Assembly: GCF_021401135.1 (NCBI RefSeq)
Contig: NZ_JACBFO010000002.1
Coordinates: 434,001-498,000 of the forward strand
Source: Azonexus sp. R2A61
Lineage (GTDB): Bacteria > Pseudomonadota > Gammaproteobacteria > Burkholderiales > Rhodocyclaceae
Length of the DNA: 64,000 nt
Reading direction: 5' to 3'
Shown here: in pieces, positions 28,067 to 38,064 of the stretch
Layout: the number at the start of each line of letters is the position of its first letter
Numbering within the stretch: position 1 is the stretch's first letter
Program-made: the position numbers and the translations under genes
The notes under the pieces: generated by a model
The model's database searches: none
What the model was told of the DNA's origin: nothing
Seen by the model: the letters and a program-made list of their open reading frames with translations, nothing else

Positions 28067-29161
28067 TTACGGCTTGATCGCCACCTTCAGCACGCCGTCG
28101 CGCTGGTTGGCGAACAGATCGTAGGCGGCGACGATGTCGTCGAGCTTGTACTGGTGGGTGACCAGCACGCCGAGATCGAGGCGTTCGGCGGCCAGCACGT
28201 TCATCAGCCGGCGCATGCGTTCCTTGCCGCCCGGACACAACGCGGTATTGATCCGGTGATCGCCGAGGCCGGCAGCGAAGGCGGACAGCGGAATGGTCAG
28301 GTCGCTCGAATAGACGCCCAGGCTGGACAGCGTGCCGCCCGGCTTCAACACGCGCAGCGCCGATTCGAAGGTGCCCTGCGTGCCGAGCGCTTCGATGGCC
28401 GAATCGACGCCGCGCCCGCCGGTCAGCTTCATGATTTCGTCGACCACGTCGCAATGGTGGAAATTCAGCGTCACGTCGGCGCCCATCACCCGGGAAATGC
28501 CCAGCCGGTGGTCGTTGCCGTCGACGGCGATGATCGTCGTCGCGCCGAGCAGACGGGCGCCGGCCGTGGCGCACAGGCCGATCGGTCCTTGGGCGAACAC
28601 CGCGACGGTATCGCCGAGCCGGATATTGGCGTTCTCGGCGCCCTTGAAACCGGTGGACATGATGTCCGGGCACATCAGCACCTGTTCGTCGGTCAGGCCA
28701 TCGGGAATCGGCGCCAGATTGCCCTGCGCGTCGGGCACCAGCACATATTCGGCCTGCGTGCCGTCGATCAGGTTGCCGAAGCGCCAGCCGGCGGTCGCCT
28801 TGTAGCCGTGACAGCCGCATTTGCCGGCGCCGACCAGGTAGCTGCCATCCTGCGACGGCACACCGTCCTGCGCCGCGTAGGAGGCGAAGCTCGGGCAGAT
28901 GGCACCGGCGATCACCCGCTGGCCCTCGCGATAGCCCTGCACCGCACTGCCCAGCTTCTCGATGACGCCGACCGGCTCGTGCCCGACGGTGAGGCCCGGC
29001 GCGACCGGGTACTCGCCTTTCAGGATATGCACGTCGGTACCGCAGATGGTAGTGGTGGTGATGCGCACCAGCGCATCGTTCGGCCCGATCTCCGGCAGTT
29101 TCTTGTCGGCCAGTTCAATCCGGCCGGGGGCCACGAAAACTGCAGCTTTCATCATGCTCAT
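28067..29161 (-). CDS. Zinc-dependent NAD(P)-linked alcohol dehydrogenase
   Basis: A 364-residue MDR-type dehydrogenase. The catalytic zinc site is TICGTDVH and GHEPVGVIE. The nucleotide site follows VAVFAQGPIGLCATAGA (about 180-196), and the Asp in AVDGNDHR suggests NAD. The usual structural-zinc lobe is modified, with cysteines in GKCGCHG. It resembles secondary-alcohol and formaldehyde-type dehydrogenases; the substrate is unknown. The ATG at 29161 has GGGAGA upstream. TATAAT at 29196-29201 on the minus strand could be its -10 box. Confidence 0.88.
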   Translation of the reverse strand: MSMMKAAVFVAPGRIELADKKLPEIGPNDALVRITTTTICGTDVHILKGEYPVAPGLTVGHEPVGVIEKLGSAVQGYREGQRVIAGAICPSFASYAAQDGVPSQDGSYLVGAGKCGCHGYKATAGWRFGNLIDGTQAEYVLVPDAQGNLAPIPDGLTDEQVLMCPDIMSTGFKGAENANIRLGDTVAVFAQGPIGLCATAGARLLGATTIIAVDGNDHRLGISRVMGADVTLNFHHCDVVDEIMKLTGGRGVDSAIEALGTQGTFESALRVLKPGGTLSSLGVYSSDLTIPLSAFAAGLGDHRINTALCPGGKERMRRLMNVLAAERLDLGVLVTHQYKLDDIVAAYDLFANQRDGVLKVAIKP

Positions 29162-29262
29162 GGAAAGTCTCCCGAATTGTGAAAGAAGCAGTTTCATTAT
29201 AGGCCTGCCCGGTGTCCGGCATCGCCGGCCAACCGGAAGCGGCCGGAATTTCTCCGAAAATG

Positions 29263-29276
29263 CGCGGTCGACCGCA
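29263..29276. repeat. Dispersed palindrome copy in the divergent adh/GGDEF gap
   Basis: CGCGGTCGACCGCA, core at 29264-29275. Flanks are CTCCGAAAA on the left and CGTTTTTTGTCGG on the right, forming an outer inverted repeat. The rest of 29162-29370 holds the probable adh promoter and no gene. Confidence 0.85.
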
Positions 29277-29370
29277 GCAAGCGGCGTTTTTTGTCGGCAA
29301 AACATCCCCATGTACTGGCGATGGGCCGGCCGGAACGGTATGCTTCGCCGTCCCTTCCTTTGCTTCCGTG

Positions 29371-30531
29371 ATGAATTCGGAAACCGCGTACGTGATCGGT
29401 GCCTTGATGATGCTCGCCAACGGCGGCGTCCTCGGTCTCGTGCACCGGGATCTGCTGCCCAGCCTGCGTCCGAGCGCCGTTTCGTGGCGCATCGGCACCT
29501 TGCTGATCGCCGGCGGTTGCCTGATCATCCTCGGCCAGAAACAGTTGCCGGCGCACATCATCCTGCCGCTGGCCAACGGCATGATCATGCTCGGTTTCAC
29601 CGGTTACTGGCGCGCCATACGGCAGTTTTACGACCTTCCCGACCGGTTCTGGATGCTGCTGCCGTTCGCTGCCGGCACCTTGTCGACTTTCTGGTTCACC
29701 GCCATCGTGCCGGCCATCGGAGCGCGCGTCCTGGCCGTGACGCTGTGCTGGCTGGCGCTGTTCTCGTTCTGTTCGGCCACGCTGCTGTCGCCGCGCCTGC
29801 AGGACAATGCGCTGAGCCGCCGGGTGCTGGCCTGGATCTTCGTTGGCGCGGCGGGCTTTGCGCTGCTCCGGCTGATGCTCTTCGTGCTGCCCGGCATGCC
29901 GCCAATCGACAACGTCGTCGATTCGAGCAACTGGATCAACATCGCCACGCCGATGGTCGCCGGCATCATGCCGGTGGTCGGCACCACCGCCTTCCTGCTG
30001 ATGTGTTCCGAACGCCTGCGCCGGCAGTGGGAGCATGCGGCGTCGACCGATTACCTGACCGGCCTGGCCAACCGCCGGACCCTGGCCGAGGCCGGCGAAC
30101 GCCGTTTCCGCGAGATGCGGCGCGGCGACCAGCGTCTGGCAGTGGCGGTCATCGACATCGATCATTTCAAGTCGATCAACGACCGCCACGGCCACGACAC
30201 CGGCGATCAGGCGTTGCGCCATGTCGCCGGGACGCTGGAGCGGCATTGCCGCAACGACGAGCTACCCGGTCGCCAGGGCGGCGAGGAGTTCGTCGTGGTG
30301 CTGTCGGTATCCGGCCCGGAAGAAGCCAGCCAGGCCGGCGAACGTCTGCGCCAGGCCGTCGAAAGCCAGCCTTTTCGCGTCGGCGACATCACCATGCCGG
30401 TCACCGTATCGATTGGCATCGCCTGCCAGACGCCGTCCGACGCCAGTTTCGACCAGTTGCTCGGACGGGCCGATTCGGCGCTCTACACCGCCAAGGACAG
30501 CGGCCGGAACCGTGTGGAAAGCGCCAACTAG
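29371..30531 (+). CDS. Membrane-anchored GGDEF protein (probable diguanylate cyclase)
   Basis: A 386-residue protein with about seven N-terminal membrane helices (1-200) and a C-terminal GGDEF domain. The active site is GGEEF in the form RQGGEEF, preceded by DIDHFKSIND. The inhibitory I-site is degenerate (RNDE where RxxD is usual), so feedback by cyclic-di-GMP may be weak. It makes cyclic-di-GMP from two GTP if active. It converges with a PAS-GGDEF-EAL gene with a four-base overlap. Confidence 0.9.
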   Translation: MNSETAYVIGALMMLANGGVLGLVHRDLLPSLRPSAVSWRIGTLLIAGGCLIILGQKQLPAHIILPLANGMIMLGFTGYWRAIRQFYDLPDRFWMLLPFAAGTLSTFWFTAIVPAIGARVLAVTLCWLALFSFCSATLLSPRLQDNALSRRVLAWIFVGAAGFALLRLMLFVLPGMPPIDNVVDSSNWINIATPMVAGIMPVVGTTAFLLMCSERLRRQWEHAASTDYLTGLANRRTLAEAGERRFREMRRGDQRLAVAVIDIDHFKSINDRHGHDTGDQALRHVAGTLERHCRNDELPGRQGGEEFVVVLSVSGPEEASQAGERLRQAVESQPFRVGDITMPVTVSIGIACQTPSDASFDQLLGRADSALYTAKDSGRNRVESAN

Positions 30532-32678
30532 CGCTGCGGCTGCCCGCGCAGGTAGTCGGCCAGCTGAACCTCGGCCAGCGGCTTGGCAAACAGGTAGCCC
30601 TGAAACTCCTGGCAGCCGAGCGCGTTGAGCACCGCCAGTTGGGTCTGCTTCTCGACCCCTTCGGCGACGACCCGCAGGTTGAGGCTGTGGGCCAGCGACA
30701 CGATGGCGCGGGTGATCGCCAGCCCCTCGTTGCCGGCATCGCATTCAATGACGAAGGAACGATCGACCTTGAGGATGTCGATCGGGAAACGCTTCAGGTA
30801 GGCCAGCGACGAATAGCCGGTACCGAAATCGTCGATTGCGATGAATACGCCCATCGCCTTCAGTTCGTTGAGCACGCCCAGCGCCCGCTGTACGTCGCCC
30901 ATCAGCACACCTTCGGTGATTTCGAGTTCGAGGGCCTCCGGCGGCAGACCGGCTTCATCGAGAACGACCCGGACCAGGGCCGCCAGATCCTTTTCGCGGA
31001 ACAGGCTCGGCGAGATATTCACGGCCACCCGCAGATCGCGGAAGCCCTGCGCCCGCCAATGCGCCGCCTGGCGGCAGGCCTGACGCAACACGAACCAGGT
31101 CAATTGACCGATCAGGCCGTTTTCCTCGGCCAGCGGGATGAAGCGGACCGGCGAGACCGAACCGAACTCGGCGCTGTCCCAGCGGACCAGCGCCTCGAAG
31201 CCGAAAGGCCGGCCACGGGTGTCCACCTTGGGTTGATAGACCACGAACAGCTCTTCCTGCTCGACCGCCCTGCGCAATGCGGAATCGAGCGCCAGCCGGT
31301 CGCGCGCCGCGACGTTGAGCGCTTCGGTATAGAACTGGAACTGCCCCTTGCCGAGCTTCTTGGCATGATGCATCGCCGCGTCGGCATGGCGCAGCAGCGC
31401 TTCGAGATCGATGCCGTCGTCGGGAAAGACGCTGACGCCGATGCTGCAATCGACGCGCAGTTCGTGCCCGTCGAGCATGATCGGATCGGCAATCGCATCG
31501 CGCACCCGATGCAGGATGTGCAGGGTATCGGTCAGGCTGCCGTAATCGCCGAGGATCAGTACGAACTCATCGCCACCGTAACGGGCAACGGTATCCGATT
31601 CCCGCAGGCAGGCCTGCAGACGCTTCGCCACCTCGACCAGCAAGCGGTCGCCGGTGCCGTGGCCAAGGCTGTCATTGACGAACTTGAAGTTGTCGAGATC
31701 AACGAAGGCCAGCACGCCGCGCCCGCCGCGCCGCTGGGCCATGCGCAATGCCTGCTGCAGACGGTCCTGGAGCAGGTTGCGATTGGGCAGACCGGTCAAC
31801 GGATCGTGCGTCGCCTGATATTCGAGTTGCTGCCGGTAACGGTGCTGGGCGGTGATGTCCTCGACCGTGCCCTCGTAATACAGCGCCTCGCCTTGCGGGC
31901 TGTAGACCACGTGGGCATGTTCCGAAATCCAGATCCGGCTGCCATCGCGGCGATAGACCTCGGATTCGAATTCGGTGACGCGGCCGTGTTCGCGGATCAG
32001 CTGCTTGAATGCCTCGCGGCGCTCCGGATCGACGTACAGATTGCCGGCGATGTCGGACAGGCCGGCCATCAGTTCGGAGGGCGACTCGTAGCCATAGAGC
32101 TGGGCCAGCGCCAGGTTGGCCGCCAGGTAATGCCCGTCGATCGAGGTCTGGAACATGCCGACGACGGAATCCTCGAAGATGCTGCGGTAACGCAATTCGG
32201 CATCGGCCAGTTGGCGCTGCCCCAGCACCTGTTCGGTGATGTCCTCGATGAAGCCCTCGAGCACGCGCTTGCCATTTTCGTCGAGCACCACCGAGCCGCG
32301 CTCGAATACCCAGCGTTCGCGGCCGTCGCGATGGGTGATCCGGTATTGCAGACGATAACGCCCGCTGCCGGCCATCGCGTTGACGATCACCTGACGCGCC
32401 CGCGCCCGATCGTCGGGATGCGTGATCGCATCGAGCGAAGTCACCTTGTTGTACTCCAGTTCGTCCGGACAGTAACCGGTCAGTTCACGGCTGCCGTCGC
32501 TGACGAAATGCATGGTCCACTGTTCGTCGATCGCACAGCGGAAAACCATGCCATCGAGATTGCGCACCAGAACCTGCAGCACCCGCTCGCTGTCGATGCC
32601 GGCCCATGCCGAATCGCGACGCTTGCGCAGCACCGGCAGAAAACCTTTGGGAGGGACGATATCGTTCACGTCGGACAT
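30528..32678 (-). CDS. PAS-PAS-GGDEF-EAL cyclic-di-GMP signalling protein
   Basis: A 716-residue cytoplasmic protein. Two PAS domains (about 20-150 and 155-275) precede a GGDEF domain with intact RYGGDEF and DLDNFKFVNDS, then an EAL domain with FEALVRW, NISPSLF, EITEGVLM, DDFGTGYSSLAYL, KVDRSFV and AEGVE. All EAL metal and catalytic residues appear present, so phosphodiesterase activity is likely. The GGDEF half may bind or make the nucleotide. The ATG at 32678 begins the conserved protein; the frame extends to 32906 but overlaps the prfB promoter. Confidence 0.9.
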   Translation of the reverse strand: MSDVNDIVPPKGFLPVLRKRRDSAWAGIDSERVLQVLVRNLDGMVFRCAIDEQWTMHFVSDGSRELTGYCPDELEYNKVTSLDAITHPDDRARARQVIVNAMAGSGRYRLQYRITHRDGRERWVFERGSVVLDENGKRVLEGFIEDITEQVLGQRQLADAELRYRSIFEDSVVGMFQTSIDGHYLAANLALAQLYGYESPSELMAGLSDIAGNLYVDPERREAFKQLIREHGRVTEFESEVYRRDGSRIWISEHAHVVYSPQGEALYYEGTVEDITAQHRYRQQLEYQATHDPLTGLPNRNLLQDRLQQALRMAQRRGGRGVLAFVDLDNFKFVNDSLGHGTGDRLLVEVAKRLQACLRESDTVARYGGDEFVLILGDYGSLTDTLHILHRVRDAIADPIMLDGHELRVDCSIGVSVFPDDGIDLEALLRHADAAMHHAKKLGKGQFQFYTEALNVAARDRLALDSALRRAVEQEELFVVYQPKVDTRGRPFGFEALVRWDSAEFGSVSPVRFIPLAEENGLIGQLTWFVLRQACRQAAHWRAQGFRDLRVAVNISPSLFREKDLAALVRVVLDEAGLPPEALELEITEGVLMGDVQRALGVLNELKAMGVFIAIDDFGTGYSSLAYLKRFPIDILKVDRSFVIECDAGNEGLAITRAIVSLAHSLNLRVVAEGVEKQTQLAVLNALGCQEFQGYLFAKPLAEVQLADYLRGQPQR

Positions 32679-32867
32679 GGATGGAGTCAGCAGAAACAAT
32701 GTTGATACAGCAAGTTCCTTGCCTGAATGAAACAAAGGACAAACTTGCCAAAATCCGAACAAAAACAACAAGAACGTCGATGTCGAATCGGCACCAACGC
32801 ACCAGACAGGTGCAAACTTTCTGCTGCATTGCACCAAACACCGACAGATCGCGTCAACCGCGCGTTG

Positions 32868-32873
32868 TATAAT
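32868..32873 (+). promoter_or_regulatory. Probable -10 element of the prfB promoter
   Basis: A perfect TATAAT preceded by TTG, 27 bases before the prfB start. No convincing -35 hexamer is seen at 17 bases. The gap 32679-32899 otherwise shows no gene. Confidence 0.5.
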
Positions 32874-32899
32874 TCGCCGTTTGAATTCAATCGGTTGAC

Positions 32900-34010
32900 A
32901 TGACAATGGAAGCAGAACAGCTCAACAGCATCGCCAACAAACTCGACGACCTGGCGCAGCGCGCCGATGAGTTACGGAGGTATCTTTGACTACGATAACA
33001 AGCGCGAACGCCTGACCCTCCTCAACAAGGAGATGGAAGACCCGAAGATCTGGGATGACCCGAAACGGGCCCAGGAACTCGGGCGCGAGAAGAAATCGCT
33101 GGAAGACATCGTGCTGGTGCTGGAAGCCGTCGATGCCGGCATCCGCGATGGTCGCGAACTGTTCGCGATGGGGCGCGACGACGGCGACGACGATACGCTG
33201 CTGGCGGTGGCCGCCGACAACGAGGAACTGGAAAAGAAGGTCGGCAATCTCGAATTCCGCCGGATGTTCAACAACCCCTCCGATCCGATGCCCTGCTTCC
33301 TGGAAATCCAGGCCGGCGCCGGCGGTACCGAAGCCCAGGACTGGGCGTCCATGCTCCTGCGCATGTACCTGAAATACGGCGAAAAGAAGGGGTTTACCGT
33401 CGAGGTCATGGAAGAGTCGGAAGGCGACGTCGCCGGCATCAAGAGTGCTACCGTCAAGTTCAGCGGCGACTACGCCTACGGCACGCTGCGCACGGAAACC
33501 GGCATCCACCGCCTGGTGCGCAAGTCGCCGTTCGACTCGAACGCGCGCCGCCATACCAGCTTCACCTCGGTCTTCGTCTTCCCGGAAGTCGATGATTCCA
33601 TCGAAATCGCCATCAACCCGGCCGACGTGCGCACCGACACCTACCGCGCCTCCGGCGCCGGCGGTCAGCACATCAACAAGACCGACTCCGCCGTGCGTCT
33701 GACGCACGTGCCGACCGGCATCGTCGTGCAGTGCCAGAACGACCGTTCGCAGCACCGCAACCGCGACGAAGCCTGGTCGATGCTGCGTGCCCGTCTGTAC
33801 GAGCACGAACTGCGCAAGCAGCAGGCCGAGCAGCAGAAGCTGGAAGACGCCAAGTCCGACATCGGCTGGGGTCACCAGATCCGTTCCTACGTGCTCGACC
33901 AGAGCCGGATCAAGGATCTGCGCACCAACTACGAAGTCGGCAACACCCAGGGCGTGCTCGACGGCGACCTCGACGGCTTCATCGAAGCCAGCCTGAAACA
34001 GGGCGTCTGA
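32900..34010 (+). CDS. prfB: Peptide chain release factor 2, with programmed +1 frameshift
   Basis: RF2 recognises UGA and UAA and releases the finished chain. Two frames join. Frame one runs from the ATG at 32900 to CTT at 32984-32986 followed by in-frame TGA. After a +1 shift translation continues from GAC at 32988, giving 369 residues in all. An ATG at 32906 is an alternative start. The protein has the RF2 stop-recognition SPF (VRKSPFDSN) and the peptidyl-transferase GGQ ([15 protein letters not shown]). Low RF2 favours the shift, so the gene regulates itself. This is normal RF2 biology, not a pseudogene. Confidence 0.96.
32976..32990 (+). promoter_or_regulatory. prfB programmed frameshift site
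   Basis: GGAGG, three bases, then CTTTGAC: the internal Shine-Dalgarno-like element and slippery CTT-TGA-C that is conserved in bacterial prfB genes. Confidence 0.95.
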
Positions 34011-34028
34011 CGACGCCGGCCGGCAGGT

Positions 34029-36305
34029 CTAGACCGACCAGCCGGCCGCGCGGTCCAGCCACAGCAGCACCGTCTCGTAGAGTCGCTCCGGCACCACGGG
34101 CTTGGCGATGAAATCGTCCATGCCCGCGTGCAGGCAACGTTCGCGGTCCTCGGCGAAGGCGTTGGCGGTCATCGCCACGATGGGCATGTCGCCGCCCAGC
34201 TCGCGGATTCGCCCTGCCGCTTCGAGACCGTCCATGCGCGGCATCTGCATGTCCATCAACACCAGTGCCGGCGGTTCGCGATCGATCTCGGCCAGCGCCG
34301 CCAGACCGTCCACCGCGCAACGTACGGTCAACAGCGCATCGCGCAGCAATTCGCCGGCCACCTCCCGGTTGATCTCGTCGTCTTCGACGAGCAGCACGCA
34401 CCGGCCGGCGTGCCTTTCACGCAGTTGGCGCTCGGCCGCCAGGACTTCCGGCGCATCGGCGGCGGTCGCCGGCGCCCGCGAAAGGCGCACGGTAAACCAG
34501 AACCGGCTGCCCTCGCCGAGGCAGCTGTCGACACCGGTCTCGCCCCCCATCAGGCCGACCAGCCGGCGGGTGATTGCCAACCCGAGTCCGGAGCCGCCAT
34601 AACGGCGTGCGGTCGACGTGTCGGCCTGCTGGAAATCGTCGAAGACCCGCTCGCAGTCCGCGTCGGCCAGACCGATGCCGGTATCACTCACCGAAAAGCG
34701 CAGCGTGACGGCAGCGGCATCGTCGGCCAAGCGTTCCAGCGTGATCGTGACGCTGCCGCTGTCGGTGAACTTGATGGCGTTGGCGACGTAATTGATCAGG
34801 GCCTGCGTCAAGCGTGTGGCATCGCCCAGCAAGACCTCGTCCGCTCCGGCTGCGACATCGACGAACAGTGCCAGTCCCTTGCCGGCTGCCTTGCCCTTGA
34901 GCATGGCAGCCACGTTGGCGACGATCGCCCCCGGCGTCAGCGGCAGCGATTCCAGCGTCAGCCGGCCCGCCTCGATTCGCGACAGGTCGAGTACATCGTT
35001 GATGACCCCGAGCAGCAGTTTGCCGGCCGCATCGATGCGCTCGGCACGTTCGGCCTGCGCCGGGGGCAGGTTGTCGCGGCGCATCAGGTGGGCCAGCCCG
35101 ATGATGGCGTTGAGCGGCGTCCGGATTTCGTGACTCATGCTGGCCAGAAATGCCGATTTGCTGCGACCGGCCTGCTCGGCCGAATCCCGAGCCGCGGCGA
35201 GGTGCTCGGTCAGCGCACGCTCGCGGCTGACGTCACGGACCAGCAGCGCGAACTGGAGTTGCCCCTCGACCGGGTCGAGCGCCATCGACGACACCTCGAC
35301 CGGACACCGCAAGCCGTCCGTCCGGATCGCCGTCATCGCCACATGCTCGATCCGGCCGCCGCCGGCCAGCAAGGCCAGGTCGCCCTGATCGACCAGCGCC
35401 GGCAGAAAGCGTCCGACCGTGCAACCGGCCATCGCCAGCTCGCCGATGCCGAACAACTGCCGGGCGTTGGCATCGAAGGATTGCAGGTTGCCGTGCCCGT
35501 CGATCACCAGTACGCCGAGCGCCGTTGCGCTGAGCAGTTGCCGGTTGCGCATGTCGCTGCGCTGGCGGGCCAGCAGATTGTGCAGACGGGCGCGCAATTC
35601 GGGCGGTGAAATCGGTTTCGGCACGTAGTCGTCGATGCCGAGATGGAACAGTTCGACGCGCCGCCGCGGATCGTCAAACGCGGTTACCGCCAGCACCGGC
35701 GTCGCGCCCTTGGGCAACGACAGGCGACGGATGCGGTTGATCAGCCGGCTGCCGCTCATCCGGCCGCCGAGCATGACATCGCACAGGACCAGTTCGTAAT
35801 CGGTTTCCAGAAAGCTCGGCCAGGCGGCATCGGCCGAATCGAAGGCATCGACGACCATGCCCCATTCTCGCAACTGTTCGGCCAGCAACTCGCGCTGCTC
35901 GCGCGCATCCTCGACATACAGGACGCGGCAACGCAAGGGCTGGTGCGCCTCGAGGAAATGGCGCATGAAACTGAGCAATTCCTCGACATCCTGCCGCCGG
36001 AACAATTCGGTGATGCCCATGCGCGCCGCCTGATCGGCCAGCGCCGCGCTCGGCGTGCCGGTGAGCAGCACGACCGGCGCCTGCTGGCCGGCCTGGCGCA
36101 GGGCACAGCCGAGCTCGATACCGTCACCGTCAGGCAACTGGCCGGCCAGCACGAAGAAGTGGAAGTTTCGGGCGGCCGCTTGCGCCAAGGCATCGCGCCG
36201 CGTCGCCGCGAGGTGGAAATTCAGGTCCCGGTAGCACGCCAGATGCTGCTGCAGAATGTCGCGATAAAGCGGCGTGCCGTCCACGATCAGGATATCCACA
36301 ACCAT
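34029..36305 (-). CDS. Hybrid sensor histidine kinase with two N-terminal receiver domains
   Basis: A 758-residue soluble kinase. Order: a receiver-like domain (1-120) whose phospho-acceptor position reads [10 protein letters not shown] and lacks the Asp; a second receiver (about 125-250) with Asp in LVLCDVML; a PAS domain (about 260-370); HisKA with [12 protein letters not shown]; an ATPase domain with [13 protein letters not shown] and GGSGLGLAI; and a C-terminal receiver with [13 protein letters not shown]. There is no membrane segment, so it senses internally or takes input through its receivers. It lies alone between prfB (convergent) and lysS (divergent). Output partner unknown. Confidence 0.9.
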   Translation of the reverse strand: MVVDILIVDGTPLYRDILQQHLACYRDLNFHLAATRRDALAQAAARNFHFFVLAGQLPDGDGIELGCALRQAGQQAPVVLLTGTPSAALADQAARMGITELFRRQDVEELLSFMRHFLEAHQPLRCRVLYVEDAREQRELLAEQLREWGMVVDAFDSADAAWPSFLETDYELVLCDVMLGGRMSGSRLINRIRRLSLPKGATPVLAVTAFDDPRRRVELFHLGIDDYVPKPISPPELRARLHNLLARQRSDMRNRQLLSATALGVLVIDGHGNLQSFDANARQLFGIGELAMAGCTVGRFLPALVDQGDLALLAGGGRIEHVAMTAIRTDGLRCPVEVSSMALDPVEGQLQFALLVRDVSRERALTEHLAAARDSAEQAGRSKSAFLASMSHEIRTPLNAIIGLAHLMRRDNLPPAQAERAERIDAAGKLLLGVINDVLDLSRIEAGRLTLESLPLTPGAIVANVAAMLKGKAAGKGLALFVDVAAGADEVLLGDATRLTQALINYVANAIKFTDSGSVTITLERLADDAAAVTLRFSVSDTGIGLADADCERVFDDFQQADTSTARRYGGSGLGLAITRRLVGLMGGETGVDSCLGEGSRFWFTVRLSRAPATAADAPEVLAAERQLRERHAGRCVLLVEDDEINREVAGELLRDALLTVRCAVDGLAALAEIDREPPALVLMDMQMPRMDGLEAAGRIRELGGDMPIVAMTANAFAEDRERCLHAGMDDFIAKPVVPERLYETVLLWLDRAAGWSV

Positions 36306-36388
36306 CCCCCCCAGAATTTTGTGGTTTTCCGGATGTTAGCCGAGAAGCTTTCCCTACGGACGGTAATCGGCGAAAATTCATGGTTTCA

Positions 36389-36402
36389 TGCGGTCGACCG
36401 CA
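36389..36402. repeat. Dispersed palindrome copy upstream of lysS
   Basis: Exact TGCGGTCGACCGCA, 33 bases before the lysS ATG. Flanks GTTTC/GAAAC and CGAAAAT/GATTTCCG extend the symmetry. It may lie in the lysS leader or promoter. Confidence 0.9.
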
Positions 36403-36434
36403 GAAACACGACGATTTCCGAGGATTGCTTTCCC

Positions 36435-37940
36435 ATGACCGACCATAACGACAACGCCGCCCCGTCCACCGACGACAACCACATCATCGCCGAGCGCCGC
36501 GCCAAGCTGGCCGAGTTGCGCCAGGGCGGGGTCGCCTTCCCGAACGACTTCCAGCGCGAGAACACCGCGCAGAAGCTGCACGACGGCTACGGCGAGAAAT
36601 CGGCGGAAGAACTCGAAGGCCTGCCGGTCGAGGTCAAGGTCGCCGGCCGCATGATGCTGAAGCGGGTCATGGGCAAGGCCTCGTTCGCCACGCTGCAGGA
36701 CGTTTCCGGCCGCATCCAGGTTTATGTCGCCCGCGACAAGGTCGGCGAGGAAAGCTACGCCGCCTTCAAGGGCTGGGACCTCGGCGACATCCTCGGCGTC
36801 GTCGGCACGCTGATGAAGACCAAGACCGGCGAGCTGACCATTGCCGCCACTGAAATCCGCCTGCTGACCAAGTCGCTGCGCCCGCTGCCGGACAAGTTCC
36901 ACGGCCTGGCCGACCAGGAAATGAAGTATCGCCAGCGTTACGTCGACCTGATCATGAACGAGGAAACGCGCGCCACCTTCCGCGCCCGCTCGGCCATCGT
37001 CGGCGCCATCCGCAACTACATGAGCGGCCACGGCTTCATGGAAGTCGAGACGCCGATGATGCACCCGATCCCCGGCGGCGCCGCGGCCAAGCCCTTCATC
37101 ACCCATCACAACGCGCTCGACATGCAGCAGTTCCTGCGCATCGCGCCCGAGCTCTACCTCAAGCGCCTGGTCGTCGGCGGCTTCGAGAAGGTCTTCGAGA
37201 TCAACCGCAACTTCCGCAACGAAGGCCTTTCGCCGCGGCACAATCCCGAATTCACGATGATGGAGTTCTACGAGGCGTACGCGAACTACCACACGCTGAT
37301 GGACTTCACCGAGGGCCTGCTCCGCCACGCCGCGCGCGAGGCGCTGGGCAAGGAAGTCTTCGAATACCAGGGGCGCGAACTCGACCTGTCCAAGCCCTTC
37401 CACCGCCTGACCATCACCCAGGCGATCCAGCGCGAGCAGCCGTCGTTCACCGACGCGCAACTGGCCGATGCCGAATTCCTCAAGGCCAAGATCGTCGCCT
37501 TCGGCGAGAAGGTCAAGCCGGGCGGCCTCGGCAGCCTGCAGCTGCAGCTGTTCGAAGCCTGTGCCGAAGCGCAGTGCTGGGAGCCGACCTTCATCATCGA
37601 CTACCCGGTCGAAGTCAGCCCGCTGGCCCGCGCCTCCGACAGCAACCCGGAAATCACCGAGCGCTTCGAGCTGTTCATCGTCGGCCGCGAGATCGCCAAC
37701 GGCTTCTCGGAGTTGAACGACGCCGAGGACCAGGCCGCCCGCTTCCAGGAACAGGCCAAGGCCAAGGACGCCGGCGACGAGGAAGCGATGTACTACGACG
37801 CCGACTACATCCGCGCGCTCGAGTACGGCCTGCCGCCGACCGGCGGCTGCGGCATCGGCATCGACCGGCTGATCATGCTGCTCACCGACAGCCCGGCGAT
37901 CCGCGACGTCATCCTCTTCCCCTCCATGCGTCCCGAATGA
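36435..37940 (+). CDS. lysS: Lysyl-tRNA synthetase (class II)
   Basis: Charges tRNA-Lys. The 501 residues show an N-terminal OB-fold anticodon domain (about 60-160, [16 protein letters not shown]) and the class II motifs: motif 1 in [16 protein letters not shown], motif 2 in [22 protein letters not shown], motif 3 in [14 protein letters not shown]. The ATG at 36435 is in the usual place for the conserved N-terminus; a long upstream extension is a shadow frame. Confidence 0.97.
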   Translation: MTDHNDNAAPSTDDNHIIAERRAKLAELRQGGVAFPNDFQRENTAQKLHDGYGEKSAEELEGLPVEVKVAGRMMLKRVMGKASFATLQDVSGRIQVYVARDKVGEESYAAFKGWDLGDILGVVGTLMKTKTGELTIAATEIRLLTKSLRPLPDKFHGLADQEMKYRQRYVDLIMNEETRATFRARSAIVGAIRNYMSGHGFMEVETPMMHPIPGGAAAKPFITHHNALDMQQFLRIAPELYLKRLVVGGFEKVFEINRNFRNEGLSPRHNPEFTMMEFYEAYANYHTLMDFTEGLLRHAAREALGKEVFEYQGRELDLSKPFHRLTITQAIQREQPSFTDAQLADAEFLKAKIVAFGEKVKPGGLGSLQLQLFEACAEAQCWEPTFIIDYPVEVSPLARASDSNPEITERFELFIVGREIANGFSELNDAEDQAARFQEQAKAKDAGDEEAMYYDADYIRALEYGLPPTGGCGIGIDRLIMLLTDSPAIRDVILFPSMRPE

Positions 37941-38064
37941 TGGGCGGCTGCGCTTGCCATAACGGCGTTGGCGACGAGCTTGCATAGCGCTGCCATGCGG
38001 CACTCGTCCGCGCCTTGCTCTGGCTGCGCTCGCTCGCCCATCGCTCAGTTGTCGCATCCGCAAC
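37941..38064. repeat. Unexplained intergenic element after lysS
   Basis: The 124 bases hold no gene but are patterned. GCTTGCCATAACGGCG recurs in altered form as GCTTGCATAGCGCTGCC, and there is a GCTCGCTCGCCCATCGCTCAG stretch. It looks like an extragenic repeat known from other betaproteobacteria, but only one copy is in this window and the assignment is from memory. Confidence 0.35.

Noticed and set aside
32967..32989. In-frame stop near the start of prfB read as a broken gene
   Set aside because: The stop is the programmed frameshift site of RF2 with its internal Shine-Dalgarno element.
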